Assembly (NCBI GenBank): GCA_023397675.1
Contig: JAEWTV010000082.1
Coordinates: 1 to 64,000, forward strand
From: Bacillota bacterium
GTDB taxonomy: Bacteria > Bacillota > Clostridia > Acetivibrionales > JANLFN01
Direction of reading: 5' to 3'
Length of the DNA stretch: 64,000 bases
Position numbers and translations under genes: made by a program. Below the pieces are notes generated by a model. That model had not been told where the DNA came from. It saw only the letters and a program-made list of their open reading frames with translations, and did no database searches. Positions 14,340 to 23,731 of this stretch are shown here, piece after piece. Positions within the stretch are counted from its first letter, which is position 1. Each line of letters opens with the position of its first letter.

Positions 14340-16272
14340 ATACTCCAATAAAGCTAAATTAATTGCATATGTTCTTCTGTTGATATTTTCAATACCAGTA
14401 GCATTATCGGGAATATATCTGTCAGAGAATAGTGACACAATATTAAGCAAACATTATTATGACACAACAGAATTTAAAACTGAATTTGAACCATTGATAG
14501 CAAAAGCACTTTCAATGAATCTAATGTATACTCAATTAAACGACGATTCAACTCAAATTTATCAATTTGAAAAAAAACAACTTGATAAAAGGATAAAATC
14601 CATCCAAAATGAACTTAATAAATATGTTAATTTTTACTATTATATTGAGAACTCAATGGTTAAAGGCTATTTTACTAATTTTTTTGTAGATGATGCTATT
14701 AAAATGTTAAAAAAACAATCAACATTAATATATATTAATGAATTTAAAACTGACAAGTTATCTATTGAAAGAGAAAATATCCATGAAATGTTGAAAGGGA
14801 CTCCTTATAATATTTATGCTGCTGTTGTTGATAAACTAATACCAGGAGATGCATTTTACGAGCTTGCACAAAAGTTTCATAACGTAAAAGTAAATTATCC
14901 TTACATACTTCCAGTATTTATAGTATCAATGCTTGTAGTAATTACTCTGTTTATTTATCTTGTATCCGTTACAGGCCGTAAAGAAAAAAAGGGTATAATA
15001 GCAAAGTTGCTAAATGATAGAATTTTTACGGATATATATACTGTTGCAATGCTTATAATTTATGCAATATCATATCAAGCCCTAGTTCAATTTTCATATA
15101 AACTTGAAGTTTTAATCCCATTAATCATAGTATTCTCTATTGATGTACTTCTTGGCGTTTCGTATGCTTTATCAATGATAAGACAAATATTAACCAGGAC
15201 AATATTAAAAAATACTTTAGTATATAAAATATATCTTGTTATTAAAAGAGCAGCAGCTATACTTAGAGAGACGCGTGTTTTAAAAGGTTGGTTTATAATA
15301 CTCTTATTACTTTACGGCTTTATTAACGGCTTTTTAATTATTCAATACGATCATAATCCGGGTTTTTTAGTATTATTGCTGATTTTTACGGTTAATGCTT
15401 TTGCAGTCGGGCTTGTCATAAAATGGTCAATATCCCTTGCAAAAATCATTAATGCAGTAAAGGAGATATCCAGCGGAAACATTGATTATGAATTTGATAC
15501 TTCAAAAATTTCACTGACATTCCTAGCATTTGCCCAATCTATAAAGAGTCTTGGACAGGGCTTGAATAAAGCTGTTTCTGAAGCAGTAAAAGCAGAAAGA
15601 ATGAGGACTGACCTGATAACAAATGTTTCACACGATTTGAAGACACCGCTTACTTCCATAATTAATTATGTAGACTTGTTAAAGAACGAAGTACCGTGCA
15701 GCAGCAAATCACAGGAGTATTTGGCTATACTCGAGGAGAAATCTGCAAGGCTTAAAGTGCTGATAGAAGATCTAATGGAAGCCAGTAAAGTATCAAGCGG
15801 CAATATTGCAGTAAATCTGGATAACCTGGATTTAAACCAGCTTATGATACAGGCTTTGGGAGAATTTCAGGAGAAGCTTGAAGCTTCAAGTCTTGAAGTA
15901 ATACTTGAATCAAAAGAAAAGAACGTGTTTATTCTGGCAGATGGAAGACATATGTGGAGGGTCGCGGAAAACCTCTTATCAAATGTTGTTAAGTATTCGA
16001 TGCCTAATACGAGAGTTTATATAAGCATTGAAAAGAAAACAGACAAGGGTGTCCTGACTATTAAAAATATTTCAAAAGTTCCGCTTAATATCAGTCCCGA
16101 ACAGCTGACAGAACGTTTTGTCAGAGGGGATGAATCAAGAACGACGGAAGGCTCGGGATTAGGACTTTCAATAGCGCAAAGCCTTGTAAAGGTTCAAAAC
16201 AGCAATCTTGAAATCGAAATCGATGGTGACTTGTTCAAAGTTACAGTAGAAATGCCTCTTATTACAGAATAG
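14314..16272 (+). CDS. Multi-pass membrane sensor histidine kinase
   Basis: 652 residues. A TM segment near 12-30, an extracytoplasmic region to about 195, then several TM segments (about 198-218, 236-290, 320-345, 350-375). Dimerisation/phospho-acceptor NVSHDLKTPLTSIINYVDLL with His440. ATPase domain: N-box ENLLSNVVKYS, G2 box GSGLGLSIAQSL. The first Gly box (usually DxGxG) is replaced by KNISKVPLNISPEQL, a variant seen in some clostridial kinases. Start is TTG inside the regulator gene. Partner of the regulator at 13644; signal unknown. Confidence 0.9.
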   Translation: MDTKLKNFKYSNKAKLIAYVLLLIFSIPVALSGIYLSENSDTILSKHYYDTTEFKTEFEPLIAKALSMNLMYTQLNDDSTQIYQFEKKQLDKRIKSIQNELNKYVNFYYYIENSMVKGYFTNFFVDDAIKMLKKQSTLIYINEFKTDKLSIERENIHEMLKGTPYNIYAAVVDKLIPGDAFYELAQKFHNVKVNYPYILPVFIVSMLVVITLFIYLVSVTGRKEKKGIIAKLLNDRIFTDIYTVAMLIIYAISYQALVQFSYKLEVLIPLIIVFSIDVLLGVSYALSMIRQILTRTILKNTLVYKIYLVIKRAAAILRETRVLKGWFIILLLLYGFINGFLIIQYDHNPGFLVLLLIFTVNAFAVGLVIKWSISLAKIINAVKEISSGNIDYEFDTSKISLTFLAFAQSIKSLGQGLNKAVSEAVKAERMRTDLITNVSHDLKTPLTSIINYVDLLKNEVPCSSKSQEYLAILEEKSARLKVLIEDLMEASKVSSGNIAVNLDNLDLNQLMIQALGEFQEKLEASSLEVILESKEKNVFILADGRHMWRVAENLLSNVVKYSMPNTRVYISIEKKTDKGVLTIKNISKVPLNISPEQLTERFVRGDESRTTEGSGLGLSIAQSLVKVQNSNLEIEIDGDLFKVTVEMPLITE

Positions 16273-16284
16273 CAGAATTAAGCC

Positions 16285-16308
16285 AAGGGCGTCATTTTGA
16301 TGCCCTTA
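16285..16308. terminator. Hairpin between convergent genes
   Basis: AAGGGCGTCA pairs with TGATGCCCTT through one G-U, loop TTT. It sits between the kinase and the small DUF1648 gene. No clear T-run on either strand, so termination is likely but not certain. Confidence 0.45.
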
Positions 16309-16524
16309 AACTTTCCCGGGAAAGAATTTCTTAATTACTGAGCGGTATACCAGCGGTGGGACAATACTTAAAATAAATATATATATCTTGTTCCCCGAAC
16401 TGGTTACATTCCCTTCGTTATCAAAGTGAAGAGGTATTGTTGGTGGTAATAAAAAGTAAACAACCAGACAAGCAAGAAGGCTTAATGCAAATATTATATA
16501 TGTCATTCTATCCAATCGTTTCAT
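16306..16524 (-). CDS. Small DUF1648-type membrane protein
   Basis: 72 residues: TM helix 10-27, the DUF1648 signature PPTIPLHFDNEGNVTSSGNK (about 27-46) and a second TM (46-63). DUF1648 usually forms the N-terminal part of larger SdpI-like immunity/sensor proteins; this one stops after the second helix, so it may be a minimal or truncated form. Ribosome site AGGAGAG. Lies between the two-component system and the PBP gene. Confidence 0.7.
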   Translation of the reverse strand: MKRLDRMTYIIFALSLLACLVVYFLLPPTIPLHFDNEGNVTSSGNKIYIFILSIVPPLVYRSVIKKFFPGKV

Positions 16525-16803
16525 ATCATACTCTCCTATAATGTAATTATATAATTTAAAAGCTATTCCATTAATATCCTTGATTATAGTACTTATATAA
16601 AGAAAAAACCAGCAAATTCTGCCCTTATTTTAAAAGACTCATTGGTTTTACACATTCGGACCATCTTTAATCTCTATGTTTCTCAAATTTGTCTTAAATT
16701 ACTTTTTACATAGTCTAAGTGATAAATGTAGAATATAAGTAAACATAAAATCATAAATGTTAACCAATAATCAAACTGTTAAAAATAGATTTGGGGGATT
16801 ATT

Positions 16804-18927
16804 GTGCTTCAAAAGCTTAAAAATAGGTATGTTATAATGATAATTTGCGTTGGTCTTATAACTTCCATAATTGCATATCAACTTTTAAACCTTCAGATAG
16901 TTAACGGACAGTACTATGATGATCTGTCCCAGAGAAAAATTTTAAGCAGCAGGGAAATAACAGCTCCCAGAGGCAAAATTCTTGACAGGAACGGTATAAC
17001 CATTGCTTCTTCAAGAATAGGTTTTGTTGTTCAGATTGTAAAAACCAAGACTGATAATGATAAATTCAATGACGTATTGCTTAACCTGATAAAGCTTTTC
17101 GAAAAAAACAATGTATCTTATTATAATACTTTGAGCAAATATCTTACTTTCAATCCATTAGGCTTCGGTTCGTATATCAACCAGTCGCAGAAGAGGACCG
17201 ATAGCTGGATTAAGCAGATTGCTCAAAGTTCGAGTGCTGCAAAAGAATTAAAAACGCCTCAGGATGCATTTAATTATCTTAGGGATAAGAGGTATAAAAT
17301 CTCACACAAATATACCGACGAAGAAGCATATAAAATAATGACCTTGAGATATGAACTGGCAACCAAGGGTTATACCTCAATAAACCCTGTAATTGTAGCA
17401 GATGATGCCAATTGGCCTACTGTAGCAGTTCTGGAAGAGAACCATGCTGATTACCCTGGTGTATCAACTGATGAACAACCTTTTAGAAACTATATAGACG
17501 CTCCTTATATAGGAAATGTTTTAGGATACGTTGGCAGTATAAATGAAGATGAATATAAGAACTTAAAGGATAAAGGCTATAATCTTAATGATGTAATAGG
17601 TAAGGATGGAATTGAGAAACAGGCAGAATCATATCTTAAGGGCGGGGATGGAACAAAAACAATTGATATAGATATTGGGGGAAGACAGACGCAAGAACTG
17701 TCGAAGGATGCAGCTGTTCCCGGTAATAATGTTCAGCTTACCATTGATATGAATCTTCAGAAAATTGCTTTTGATTCTCTAAAACGGAACATAGATTTGA
17801 TAAAAAACAGGCAAGCCGGGACAGATGTAAGAGGAAACATGGGGGATGCTTATGCCGGAGCTGTTGTTGCAATGGATGTAAATAACGGCGAAATACTTGC
17901 AATGGCAAGCTACCCAAGCTATGATCCAAATATATTTCTTCAGCCAAAGGACAATACGGATGCACAAAAGGCGATAGCGGCACTTTATAAAAGCGACAGT
18001 GGAAATCCTACCTTTAACAGAGCTATTTCCGGTAGATATGCCCCCGGTTCTACCTTTAAGCCTGTGGTAGGTGTTGCAGCTCTGGAAAATGGAGTTATCA
18101 CACCTGATTATACAGTTAACGATACCGGTACTCTAAGTGTTGACGGAATGGCCTTCTATTGCCTTGAATTCAGGAATGGACTAGGCGCGCATGGGCTTAT
18201 AAATCTTAGGAGAGCTCTTGCTACATCCTGTAATATTTATTTCCACCAGGTTGGTATGATGACAGGTATTAATGCTATTGACCAATGGGCTAAAACCTTC
18301 GGTTTAGGTGAAAAAACGGGAATAGACCTTCCGGGAGAATACAAGGGAATCAGAAGTGCCCCAGATTATAAAAAAACCTTAACAAAATACAGATGGGGAA
18401 ATGCGGATACAGCTCAAACTTCCATCGGACAGCTTTATAATGCATATACACCAATAGAGTTGGTTAACTATATTGCAACTCTTGCAAATGGCGGGAAGAA
18501 GTTCACTCCGCATATAATTAAAGATGTGACAAAACCTGACGGCTCTTTATTAATGAGTACGCCTAGTGATTTTACACAAATCAATTTAAAACCTGAAACT
18601 GTCAGTGCTATAAGAGATGGAATGGTTGCGGTTACAAATTCTTCTGACGGTACCGCGGTAAGCGTATTCCAGGACTTTCCTTTCAAGATTGCAGGTAAAA
18701 CAGGTACAGCTGAAACAGGTGATACAACACACTCAAACAACGGCGTGTTCGTAAGCTATGCGCCTGCCGATAACCCTAAGATAGCGATTGCAGTGGTTAT
18801 TGAAAGAGGTGTTTTTGGTTACTTCGCAGCACCAATTGCAAAGGACATAATGGCTGAATACTTCAAGTATAACAACGTTGCTCCAAGCGATGTGGCACAA
18901 GAGGATGGAATAACCTTTACAAAGTAA
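16804..18927 (+). CDS. Penicillin-binding protein 2-type transpeptidase
   Basis: 707 residues. One N-terminal TM (about 9-27), a PBP dimerisation domain starting ITAPRGKILDRNG (about 57), and a transpeptidase domain with SxxK at 416-419 (STFK), SxN at 475-477 (SCN) and KTG at 632-634. Class B enzymes cross-link peptidoglycan with a SEDS glycosyltransferase (RodA or FtsW). No PASTA domain, so closer to MrdA/PbpA than SpoVD. The start is GTG five bases after GGGGGATT. A TTTACA / TAGAAT promoter is possible about 80 bases upstream. It follows an envelope-type two-component system. Confidence 0.93.
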   Translation: MLQKLKNRYVIMIICVGLITSIIAYQLLNLQIVNGQYYDDLSQRKILSSREITAPRGKILDRNGITIASSRIGFVVQIVKTKTDNDKFNDVLLNLIKLFEKNNVSYYNTLSKYLTFNPLGFGSYINQSQKRTDSWIKQIAQSSSAAKELKTPQDAFNYLRDKRYKISHKYTDEEAYKIMTLRYELATKGYTSINPVIVADDANWPTVAVLEENHADYPGVSTDEQPFRNYIDAPYIGNVLGYVGSINEDEYKNLKDKGYNLNDVIGKDGIEKQAESYLKGGDGTKTIDIDIGGRQTQELSKDAAVPGNNVQLTIDMNLQKIAFDSLKRNIDLIKNRQAGTDVRGNMGDAYAGAVVAMDVNNGEILAMASYPSYDPNIFLQPKDNTDAQKAIAALYKSDSGNPTFNRAISGRYAPGSTFKPVVGVAALENGVITPDYTVNDTGTLSVDGMAFYCLEFRNGLGAHGLINLRRALATSCNIYFHQVGMMTGINAIDQWAKTFGLGEKTGIDLPGEYKGIRSAPDYKKTLTKYRWGNADTAQTSIGQLYNAYTPIELVNYIATLANGGKKFTPHIIKDVTKPDGSLLMSTPSDFTQINLKPETVSAIRDGMVAVTNSSDGTAVSVFQDFPFKIAGKTGTAETGDTTHSNNGVFVSYAPADNPKIAIAVVIERGVFGYFAAPIAKDIMAEYFKYNNVAPSDVAQEDGITFTK

Positions 18928-18938
18928 ATTTGGGTGTA

Positions 18939-18967
18939 TTGACAAAATTACATGTTAAATTTATAAT
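18939..18967 (+). promoter_or_regulatory. SigA promoter of bioY
   Basis: Consensus TTGACA (18939-18944), 17 bases, TATAAT (18962-18967). Confidence 0.85.
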
Positions 18968-19003
18968 GATTGTAAACTACAAATGAAACAACAGTTTACA
19001 ATC
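18968..19003 (+). promoter_or_regulatory. BirA operator (biotin repressor site)
   Basis: GATTGTAAACT (18968-18978) and AGTTTACAATC (18993-19003) are perfect 11-base inverted repeats 14 bases apart. This is the TTGTAAAC/GTTTACAA form of the BirA operator. It starts right after the -10 box and covers the transcript start, so biotin-bound BirA would block bioY. Confidence 0.88.
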
Positions 19004-19014
19004 GGAGGTTTGAC

Positions 19015-19572
19015 ATGTACAACAGAACTTATAAAATGATGTTAGTTGCTTTATTTGCAGCACTTACTGCCGTTGGAGCTTTTATAAAAATCCCTGTTCC
19101 TCCGGTACCATTTACACTTCAGAATTTCTTCGTTGTTTTGTCTGCATTGATACTCGGCCCAAAGCTTGCATCTGCAGCACAGATTATTTATTTGCTTATA
19201 GGATTATCAGGCATACCTGTTTTTGCATACGGCGGGGGAATACAGTATGTTATCAACCCAACATTTGGATATTTGGCAGGCTTTGCAGCATTCGCATTCA
19301 CAACGGGAATGATAATTAAAAAGTTAAAGAAACCTACTTATATAAATTATTTTATAGCATCTTTGAGCGGAATGATAATAAGCTATATAATTGGTGTTGC
19401 ATATCTTTATATTGTTTACAGGTTTATCAGCCATAAAGATACAACAGTTTCAAGTGTTATTGTTAACGGTTTTCTATTGTTTTTGCCGTGGGACATAGTT
19501 AAAATTGCACTTGCATCATTTGTAGGCAGGGAAGTCGTAAAAAGACTTAAATGGGCAGGTGTGGGTCATTAA
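19015..19572 (+). CDS. bioY: BioY biotin transporter S-component
   Basis: 185 residues, about six TM helices. BioY features: PVPPVPFTLQNFFV near 25-38, GIPVFAYGGGIQYVINPTFGYLAGF near 66-90. It binds biotin and works with the ECF energy module, which is not encoded nearby. GGAGG precedes the ATG by seven bases. Regulated through the BirA operator upstream. Confidence 0.93.
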   Translation: MYNRTYKMMLVALFAALTAVGAFIKIPVPPVPFTLQNFFVVLSALILGPKLASAAQIIYLLIGLSGIPVFAYGGGIQYVINPTFGYLAGFAAFAFTTGMIIKKLKKPTYINYFIASLSGMIISYIIGVAYLYIVYRFISHKDTTVSSVIVNGFLLFLPWDIVKIALASFVGREVVKRLKWAGVGH

Positions 19573-19591
19573 GAAAGTACAACAAGTTTCG

Positions 19592-19616
19592 AAGACCACC
19601 AGTGGGTGGTCTTTTT
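19592..19616 (+). terminator. Terminator of bioY
   Basis: AAGACCACC and GGTGGTCTT form a perfect 9-bp stem with a four-base loop, followed by a T-run. Confidence 0.92.
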
Positions 19617-19701
19617 GATGAATTGGTTAAAAATATTATGTTAACCTAATATTTTAATATTACATATTATATTGTAAATTAAAATTAAAGGAGTTATTTA
19701 T

Positions 19702-19932
19702 ATGACTAACGAAGAATTATTCTGGTTATGGTATGATACGTCATCAACCGTATTAAGGTGGATATTTGGCACCGCATCTACAGCTATAGGTAACTTACAG
19801 TGGGTTCTAAATACCGTTTCAACAGGAACAGCTAATTTGGATTGGGCGTTGAATACTAACAATACAGCAGCTGCTGTTGCAAAGGCAATTACACAAATTA
19901 CAAATCAGGCAGCAGCCCAAACCGCAGGTTAA
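19702..19932 (+). CDS. Small protein with 14-residue Trp repeats, unknown
   Basis: 76 residues. Three consecutive 14-residue units: LRWIFGTASTAIGN (18-31), LQWVLNTVSTGTAN (32-45), LDWALNTNNTAAAV (46-59), with Trp at 20, 34 and 48 and an earlier related L-x-W at 6-8. The pattern is L-x-W-x-hydrophobic-N/G-T-x-S/N-T. No cysteines, no cleavable signal peptide, Ala/Gln-rich tail. Excellent ribosome site (AAAGGAG, nine bases) and a terminator follow, so it looks like a real single gene. Possibilities are a membrane-active peptide, a structural repeat protein or a peptide precursor; none is shown. Confidence 0.75.
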   Translation: MTNEELFWLWYDTSSTVLRWIFGTASTAIGNLQWVLNTVSTGTANLDWALNTNNTAAAVAKAITQITNQAAAQTAG

Positions 19933-19942
19933 ATAATATTAG

Positions 19943-19986
19943 AATAAATAAAAGCAGGGTGCCAGGAATTGAGTTTTTGGCACCCT
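19943..19986 (-). terminator. Terminator of the GNAT gene, probably bidirectional
   Basis: AGGGTGCCA (19956-19964) pairs with TGGCACCCT (19978-19986). On the minus strand GCTTTTATTTATT follows. It also lies 23 bases past the Trp-repeat gene. Confidence 0.75.
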
Positions 19987-20009
19987 ATCAGCTCGACAAA
20001 CTACAATAT

Positions 20010-20543
20010 TTATAGAAGATTTTTGTTCATATTTTTTTCAAACCTAAAGAAGTAATCACCTTCATCAGCTGCCATTCCGCCTACAGTCTCTGGCATATTT
20101 GGATCTCGGTGGAGTGGGTTATAAAACTCAACAATATGAAAACCACATTTATTGACATAGAAATGAATGTTCCTCTTTTCAAAATATGGTGTGCATGTTT
20201 CCCATACCTTTGTTTCAGGGTGTAAATTTTCTATTGCCTTCCAAAGTGCCTGACCAACGCCAGTTCCTTGACAACCAACTTTAACAAAAAGAAGATCCAA
20301 ATGATTATGATATGTTTCGTTATCAACAGTTATGATTATTCCACCGGAAACTTCACCGTTAACAATAGCTTGATACGCTTCAGCACCATTGGCATTGAGT
20401 GAATCATCTATGTCCTTTTCCGGTAAAATTAATTCATCGGATGACCCGCATTCCGTTTCGTATCCATATTGAAATGCCTCTTGCATGTCTCGTTTAAACA
20501 TTGCAATGTTTTCTGCTTTAAGTGGAACCAATGTAAGTTTCAT
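20010..20543 (-). CDS. GNAT-family N-acetyltransferase
   Basis: 177 residues. The acetyl-CoA-binding motif A is LLFVKVGCQGTGVGQALWKAIE (about 94-115; Q-x-x-G-x-G). Transfers an acetyl group to an unknown amine. GGTGA lies upstream of the ATG. Single gene with its own terminator. Confidence 0.85.
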   Translation of the reverse strand: MKLTLVPLKAENIAMFKRDMQEAFQYGYETECGSSDELILPEKDIDDSLNANGAEAYQAIVNGEVSGGIIITVDNETYHNHLDLLFVKVGCQGTGVGQALWKAIENLHPETKVWETCTPYFEKRNIHFYVNKCGFHIVEFYNPLHRDPNMPETVGGMAADEGDYFFRFEKNMNKNLL

Positions 20544-20628
20544 ATTAATTCGTCACCTTATAAATTAGATTTTGTCTTTGTCTATAAAAATTTCACAGGA
20601 TCAGAGGTGTTAATGTTTATGTTTATAG

Positions 20629-21597
20629 TTATCTGCTGAAGCCTGAAAGAGGATTTTTATCAACCGCATTTTTTAGTTGTTCCTTATCAAGATGTGTGTA
20701 AATTTCGGTAGTTGCAATGCTTTCGTGGCCTAAAAGCTCCTGCAATGCTCTGATATCAACATTTCCATACTTATACATCAAAGTAGCTGCAGTATGTCTT
20801 AGCTTATGGGTTGAATATCTTTGCGGATCCAGACCGGCAGATTTTATATATTTTTTAACGATTTTCTGAACGGATTCCTTACTGATACGCTGTTTTCTTT
20901 CACTGAGGAAAAGTGCATTTCTATCTTTAACACCATCAACCGGACGTACTGCTAAGTAGTCATTAATAGCCTTTATACAGGCGCCGTTAAGTGGAATGCC
21001 GCGTTCTTTGTCACCTTTACCGATAACAGTAAGGCTTTCATTCTTAATATTGTTAAGATTAATTCCAACAAGCTCAGAAAGACGCAAGCCGCAGTTCAGA
21101 AACAGGGTAATGATAGCGTAATCACGTTCTGAATACTGGCCGTCAACACTTGATAAAAGCTGCTTGCTTTCTTCAACATTAAGATACCTAGGCAGCCTTT
21201 TTACAATTTTGGGGGATTCAAGCTCGCTTGCTGGGTTTATATCAATTAGCTTGGCCTTATTAAACAAGTAATTAAAGAAGGATTTAAGGCTTGCAACCTT
21301 ACGGGCACGGGCATGAGCGCTGTTGTCACGGTCATTGCTGACAAACGACATAAATGCATAAAGATCGCTTAAGGTAACGGATTTAATGAGATTTATATCA
21401 ACATCGGTAATTTCAATTTTTTCAAACTCTGTTTTTTTATCTATAAGTTTTTTATGAAGCTTCAGGAATCGGAAAAATACACGCAGATCATAAAAATACA
21501 CAAGGACAGTATTAGAAGATTTTCCTTTGATGGTTTGAAGATAATTAAGAAAGTCACTTAAAACAGAAGGCATCTCAAAATCCCTGATAGTTTTCAT
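20629..21597 (-). CDS. Tyrosine recombinase (XerC/XerD-like)
   Basis: 322 residues. SAM-like N-terminal domain (about 5-115), then the catalytic domain with Arg in CGLRLSEL (about 178), Lys in the hairpin GKGDKERG (about 203), HKLRH (about 269-273), His in LGHES (about 295) and Tyr in TEIYTHLD (about 305). All residues of the R-K-H-R-H-Y set appear present. The size fits housekeeping Xer recombinases; no adjacent phage or integron parts were seen. Confidence 0.88.
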   Translation of the reverse strand: MKTIRDFEMPSVLSDFLNYLQTIKGKSSNTVLVYFYDLRVFFRFLKLHKKLIDKKTEFEKIEITDVDINLIKSVTLSDLYAFMSFVSNDRDNSAHARARKVASLKSFFNYLFNKAKLIDINPASELESPKIVKRLPRYLNVEESKQLLSSVDGQYSERDYAIITLFLNCGLRLSELVGINLNNIKNESLTVIGKGDKERGIPLNGACIKAINDYLAVRPVDGVKDRNALFLSERKQRISKESVQKIVKKYIKSAGLDPQRYSTHKLRHTAATLMYKYGNVDIRALQELLGHESIATTEIYTHLDKEQLKNAVDKNPLSGFSR

Positions 21598-21898
21598 ATG
21601 TAAAACTCCAATACAAAGTTATAATTTAAGTAATCCTCTTATTAATTAACTGCTTATTTTTTAATGATATATCATTTGAAGCCTCTTTTCAATTATCTAG
21701 ACATATAACCTAAGATTAGGTTTTACTAAGTCAACATAATGTGAACATATTATAGTAGGACTATTCTTTAGGAAGGGAATATGTATTGATTTTTCTGTTT
21801 ATTTCACCTCTATTATAGTTTATATAGTACAATATTATCTATATAGGTGACTAGTTGCATTGCGTACGATAGAATAAAGGTATGAAGGGAGGGAGCTT
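21598..21898. other. Divergent intergenic region
   Basis: 301 bases between the recombinase and the WYL regulator. AT-rich. For the regulator, TGACTA and TAGAAT 16 bases apart end about 25 bases before its ribosome site; for the recombinase, TTAATA/TATAAC is possible. No gene, repeat or strong structure seen. Confidence 0.4.
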
Positions 21899-22861
21899 AT
21901 GGCAAAAAACGATAATATGCTGGCAATTTTATGGATGTTAAATTCAGGTATAAAAATAACTGCAAAGCAAATATCGGAAAAATTAGAGATAAATATTCGA
22001 ACCGTGTACCGCTATATTGATTCACTCTGCGCAAGTGGAGTACCAATTGTGTCGGATACAGGACAGAAAGGTGGATATAGTTTACTGAACAATTTTATCC
22101 ATGCACCTTTGTTTTTCGATATTGAAGAACAAAAAGCACTGCTTCATGCTGCCGTATTTGCCAATGAAGCTGGATACCCTTTCAGTGAGTCGTTAAACAG
22201 TGCAACACAAAAATTAAAAATGTATTCAAACCGGGAACAGGAAAACATCCTCAATCGCCACTTAGCCGGTTTCGAAGTAATAAATCGTGATATTGCCCCA
22301 TCTGTTAAATTGATATTGGAAGAACTGGAGCAAGCTGTAGCTAACGAGTATTCTGTAGAAATTGAATACCGTACAGCCCGTGAAGAACAACCACGGTCAA
22401 GAGTGATTGACCCTTATGGAATGCTCTATTGGAATAATAAATGGTATACTATTGGATTTTGTCATCTTCGAAACAGAATTAGAAGCTTTCGTGCTGAACG
22501 GATATTACATATAAAACAAACACAAAGGATATTTAAGCGTCCTGAGGCCTTTTCGGCCAGGGAGTTTTTTTTACAAAATCTTTTGCCTGATCCGGAAAGC
22601 AAGGATGAAATGATTTCAATAATTATCAACGGTAGTGAAGAAGCTTTGGACGATCTGTGCATCCATTGGTTTTTAGGTCATCATTTGAAAGAGAGGACTT
22701 CGAATCAGGCGACCTTTTTACTTGACGAAAGAGCAGTCCATGCATATGTACCCAATTTTCTGCTACCATACGGAAAGGCTATTCAAGTGATTGAGCCGAA
22801 GAGTTTGAAGAAAAAACTTGTTTCTGTTGCAGCGGAATTAATGGAATATTATCAATTATAA
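21899..22861 (+). CDS. WYL-domain transcriptional regulator
   Basis: 320 residues. N-terminal DeoR-type helix-turn-helix (KQISEKLEINIRTVYRYIDSLCASGVPI, about 23-51), then a WYL domain (about 140-220; VEIEYRTAREEQ, RVIDPYGMLYWNNKWYTIGFCH, IRSFRAERI). WYL regulators bind ligands such as nucleic-acid pieces or nucleotides. GGGAGGGAG precedes the ATG. The DJ-1/PfpI gene follows 120 bases later after a terminator and is a candidate target. Confidence 0.88.
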   Translation: MAKNDNMLAILWMLNSGIKITAKQISEKLEINIRTVYRYIDSLCASGVPIVSDTGQKGGYSLLNNFIHAPLFFDIEEQKALLHAAVFANEAGYPFSESLNSATQKLKMYSNREQENILNRHLAGFEVINRDIAPSVKLILEELEQAVANEYSVEIEYRTAREEQPRSRVIDPYGMLYWNNKWYTIGFCHLRNRIRSFRAERILHIKQTQRIFKRPEAFSAREFFLQNLLPDPESKDEMISIIINGSEEALDDLCIHWFLGHHLKERTSNQATFLLDERAVHAYVPNFLLPYGKAIQVIEPKSLKKKLVSVAAELMEYYQL

Positions 22862-22899
22862 ATAGCTTTACTGACAGTAGTTGTCAGTGAAGCTATTTT
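22861..22899 (+). terminator. Strong terminator after the WYL regulator
   Basis: AATAGCTTTACTGACA and TGTCAGTGAAGCTATT form a stem of about 16 bp with one mismatch, followed by TTATC. It begins at the stop codon. Confidence 0.88.
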
Positions 22900-22981
22900 A
22901 TCATAGAGATAAACATCGTTCTTTATTATGTACGTATGTTTGATTAACACTCAATAAATATTAAAAATGGAGGACATACAA

Positions 22982-23605
22982 ATGAATAATATTGTTTATC
23001 TTTATGTGTTTGATACGATGGCAGATTGGGAAATAGGATATTTAACTGCTGAACTGAACTCAGGTAGATTTTTTAAGAAAGGATTAGCTCCATCAAAAAT
23101 TGTTACTGTGGGTATTGATAAAACACCTGTCACTACAATGGGAGGTTTGAAAATATTACCAGATGTTAATGTGGACGAGTGCAGCATCGAAAACGCAGCT
23201 GCTTTGGTTTTAGCTGGTGGAAATACTTGGGCAGACACAATTCATGATACTATATTGGCAAAGGCAGAGCAATTTTTAATGGAAGGTAATATTGTAGCAG
23301 CGATTTGTGGTGCTACAGCAGGTCTTGCCAGGAAAGGGCTGCTTGAATCGAGCTATCACACTAGCAATGACTTAAGTTATCTTAAGATGATCTGCCCGAA
23401 CTATGCAGGAGAAAAGTACTTTAAACAGGAGACTGTTGTAACTGACGGAAAACTGATAACTGCTGGAATAGCTTCGTTGGAATTTTCCTTACATGTCTTA
23501 AGAGCTTTAGATGTATTTTCTGAAAAAACATTAAATGCCTGGTATAATCTTTATAAGACTTATGAATCCGAATATTTTTTTGATTTGATGAATTCAATCA
23601 AATAA
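22982..23605 (+). CDS. DJ-1/PfpI family (class I glutamine amidotransferase-like) protein
   Basis: 207 residues. The nucleophile elbow AAICGATAG holds Cys109, and DTMADWEIG with Glu near 17 gives the acidic partner of the family. Members include chaperones, deglycases and hydratases; this one cannot be placed further. Start set at 22982: GGAGG lies eight bases upstream, while the ATG at 22967 lies before that site. Confidence 0.85.
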   Translation: MNNIVYLYVFDTMADWEIGYLTAELNSGRFFKKGLAPSKIVTVGIDKTPVTTMGGLKILPDVNVDECSIENAAALVLAGGNTWADTIHDTILAKAEQFLMEGNIVAAICGATAGLARKGLLESSYHTSNDLSYLKMICPNYAGEKYFKQETVVTDGKLITAGIASLEFSLHVLRALDVFSEKTLNAWYNLYKTYESEYFFDLMNSIK

Positions 23606-23634
23606 CAAGTGTAAAAGGTTATTGAGAATATTAA

Positions 23635-23675
23635 TTAAGCGGCGAAAACATTTATTTGTTAAGCCGCTTTATTAA
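23635..23675 (+). terminator. Terminator after the DJ-1/PfpI gene
   Basis: AAGCGGC (23637-23643) and GCCGCTT (23663-23669) form a perfect stem followed by TATT. Confidence 0.75.
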
Positions 23676-23731
23676 ATTAACGCATGCATAAAAAAGTCCA
23701 TTTGGATAAATTCTGTTTTAACGTCCTCCAT

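Noticed and set aside
20629..21597. Recombinase as evidence of a prophage or integrative element
   Set aside because: No phage structural genes, attachment repeats or tRNA target nearby; length and motifs fit a chromosomal Xer-type enzyme.
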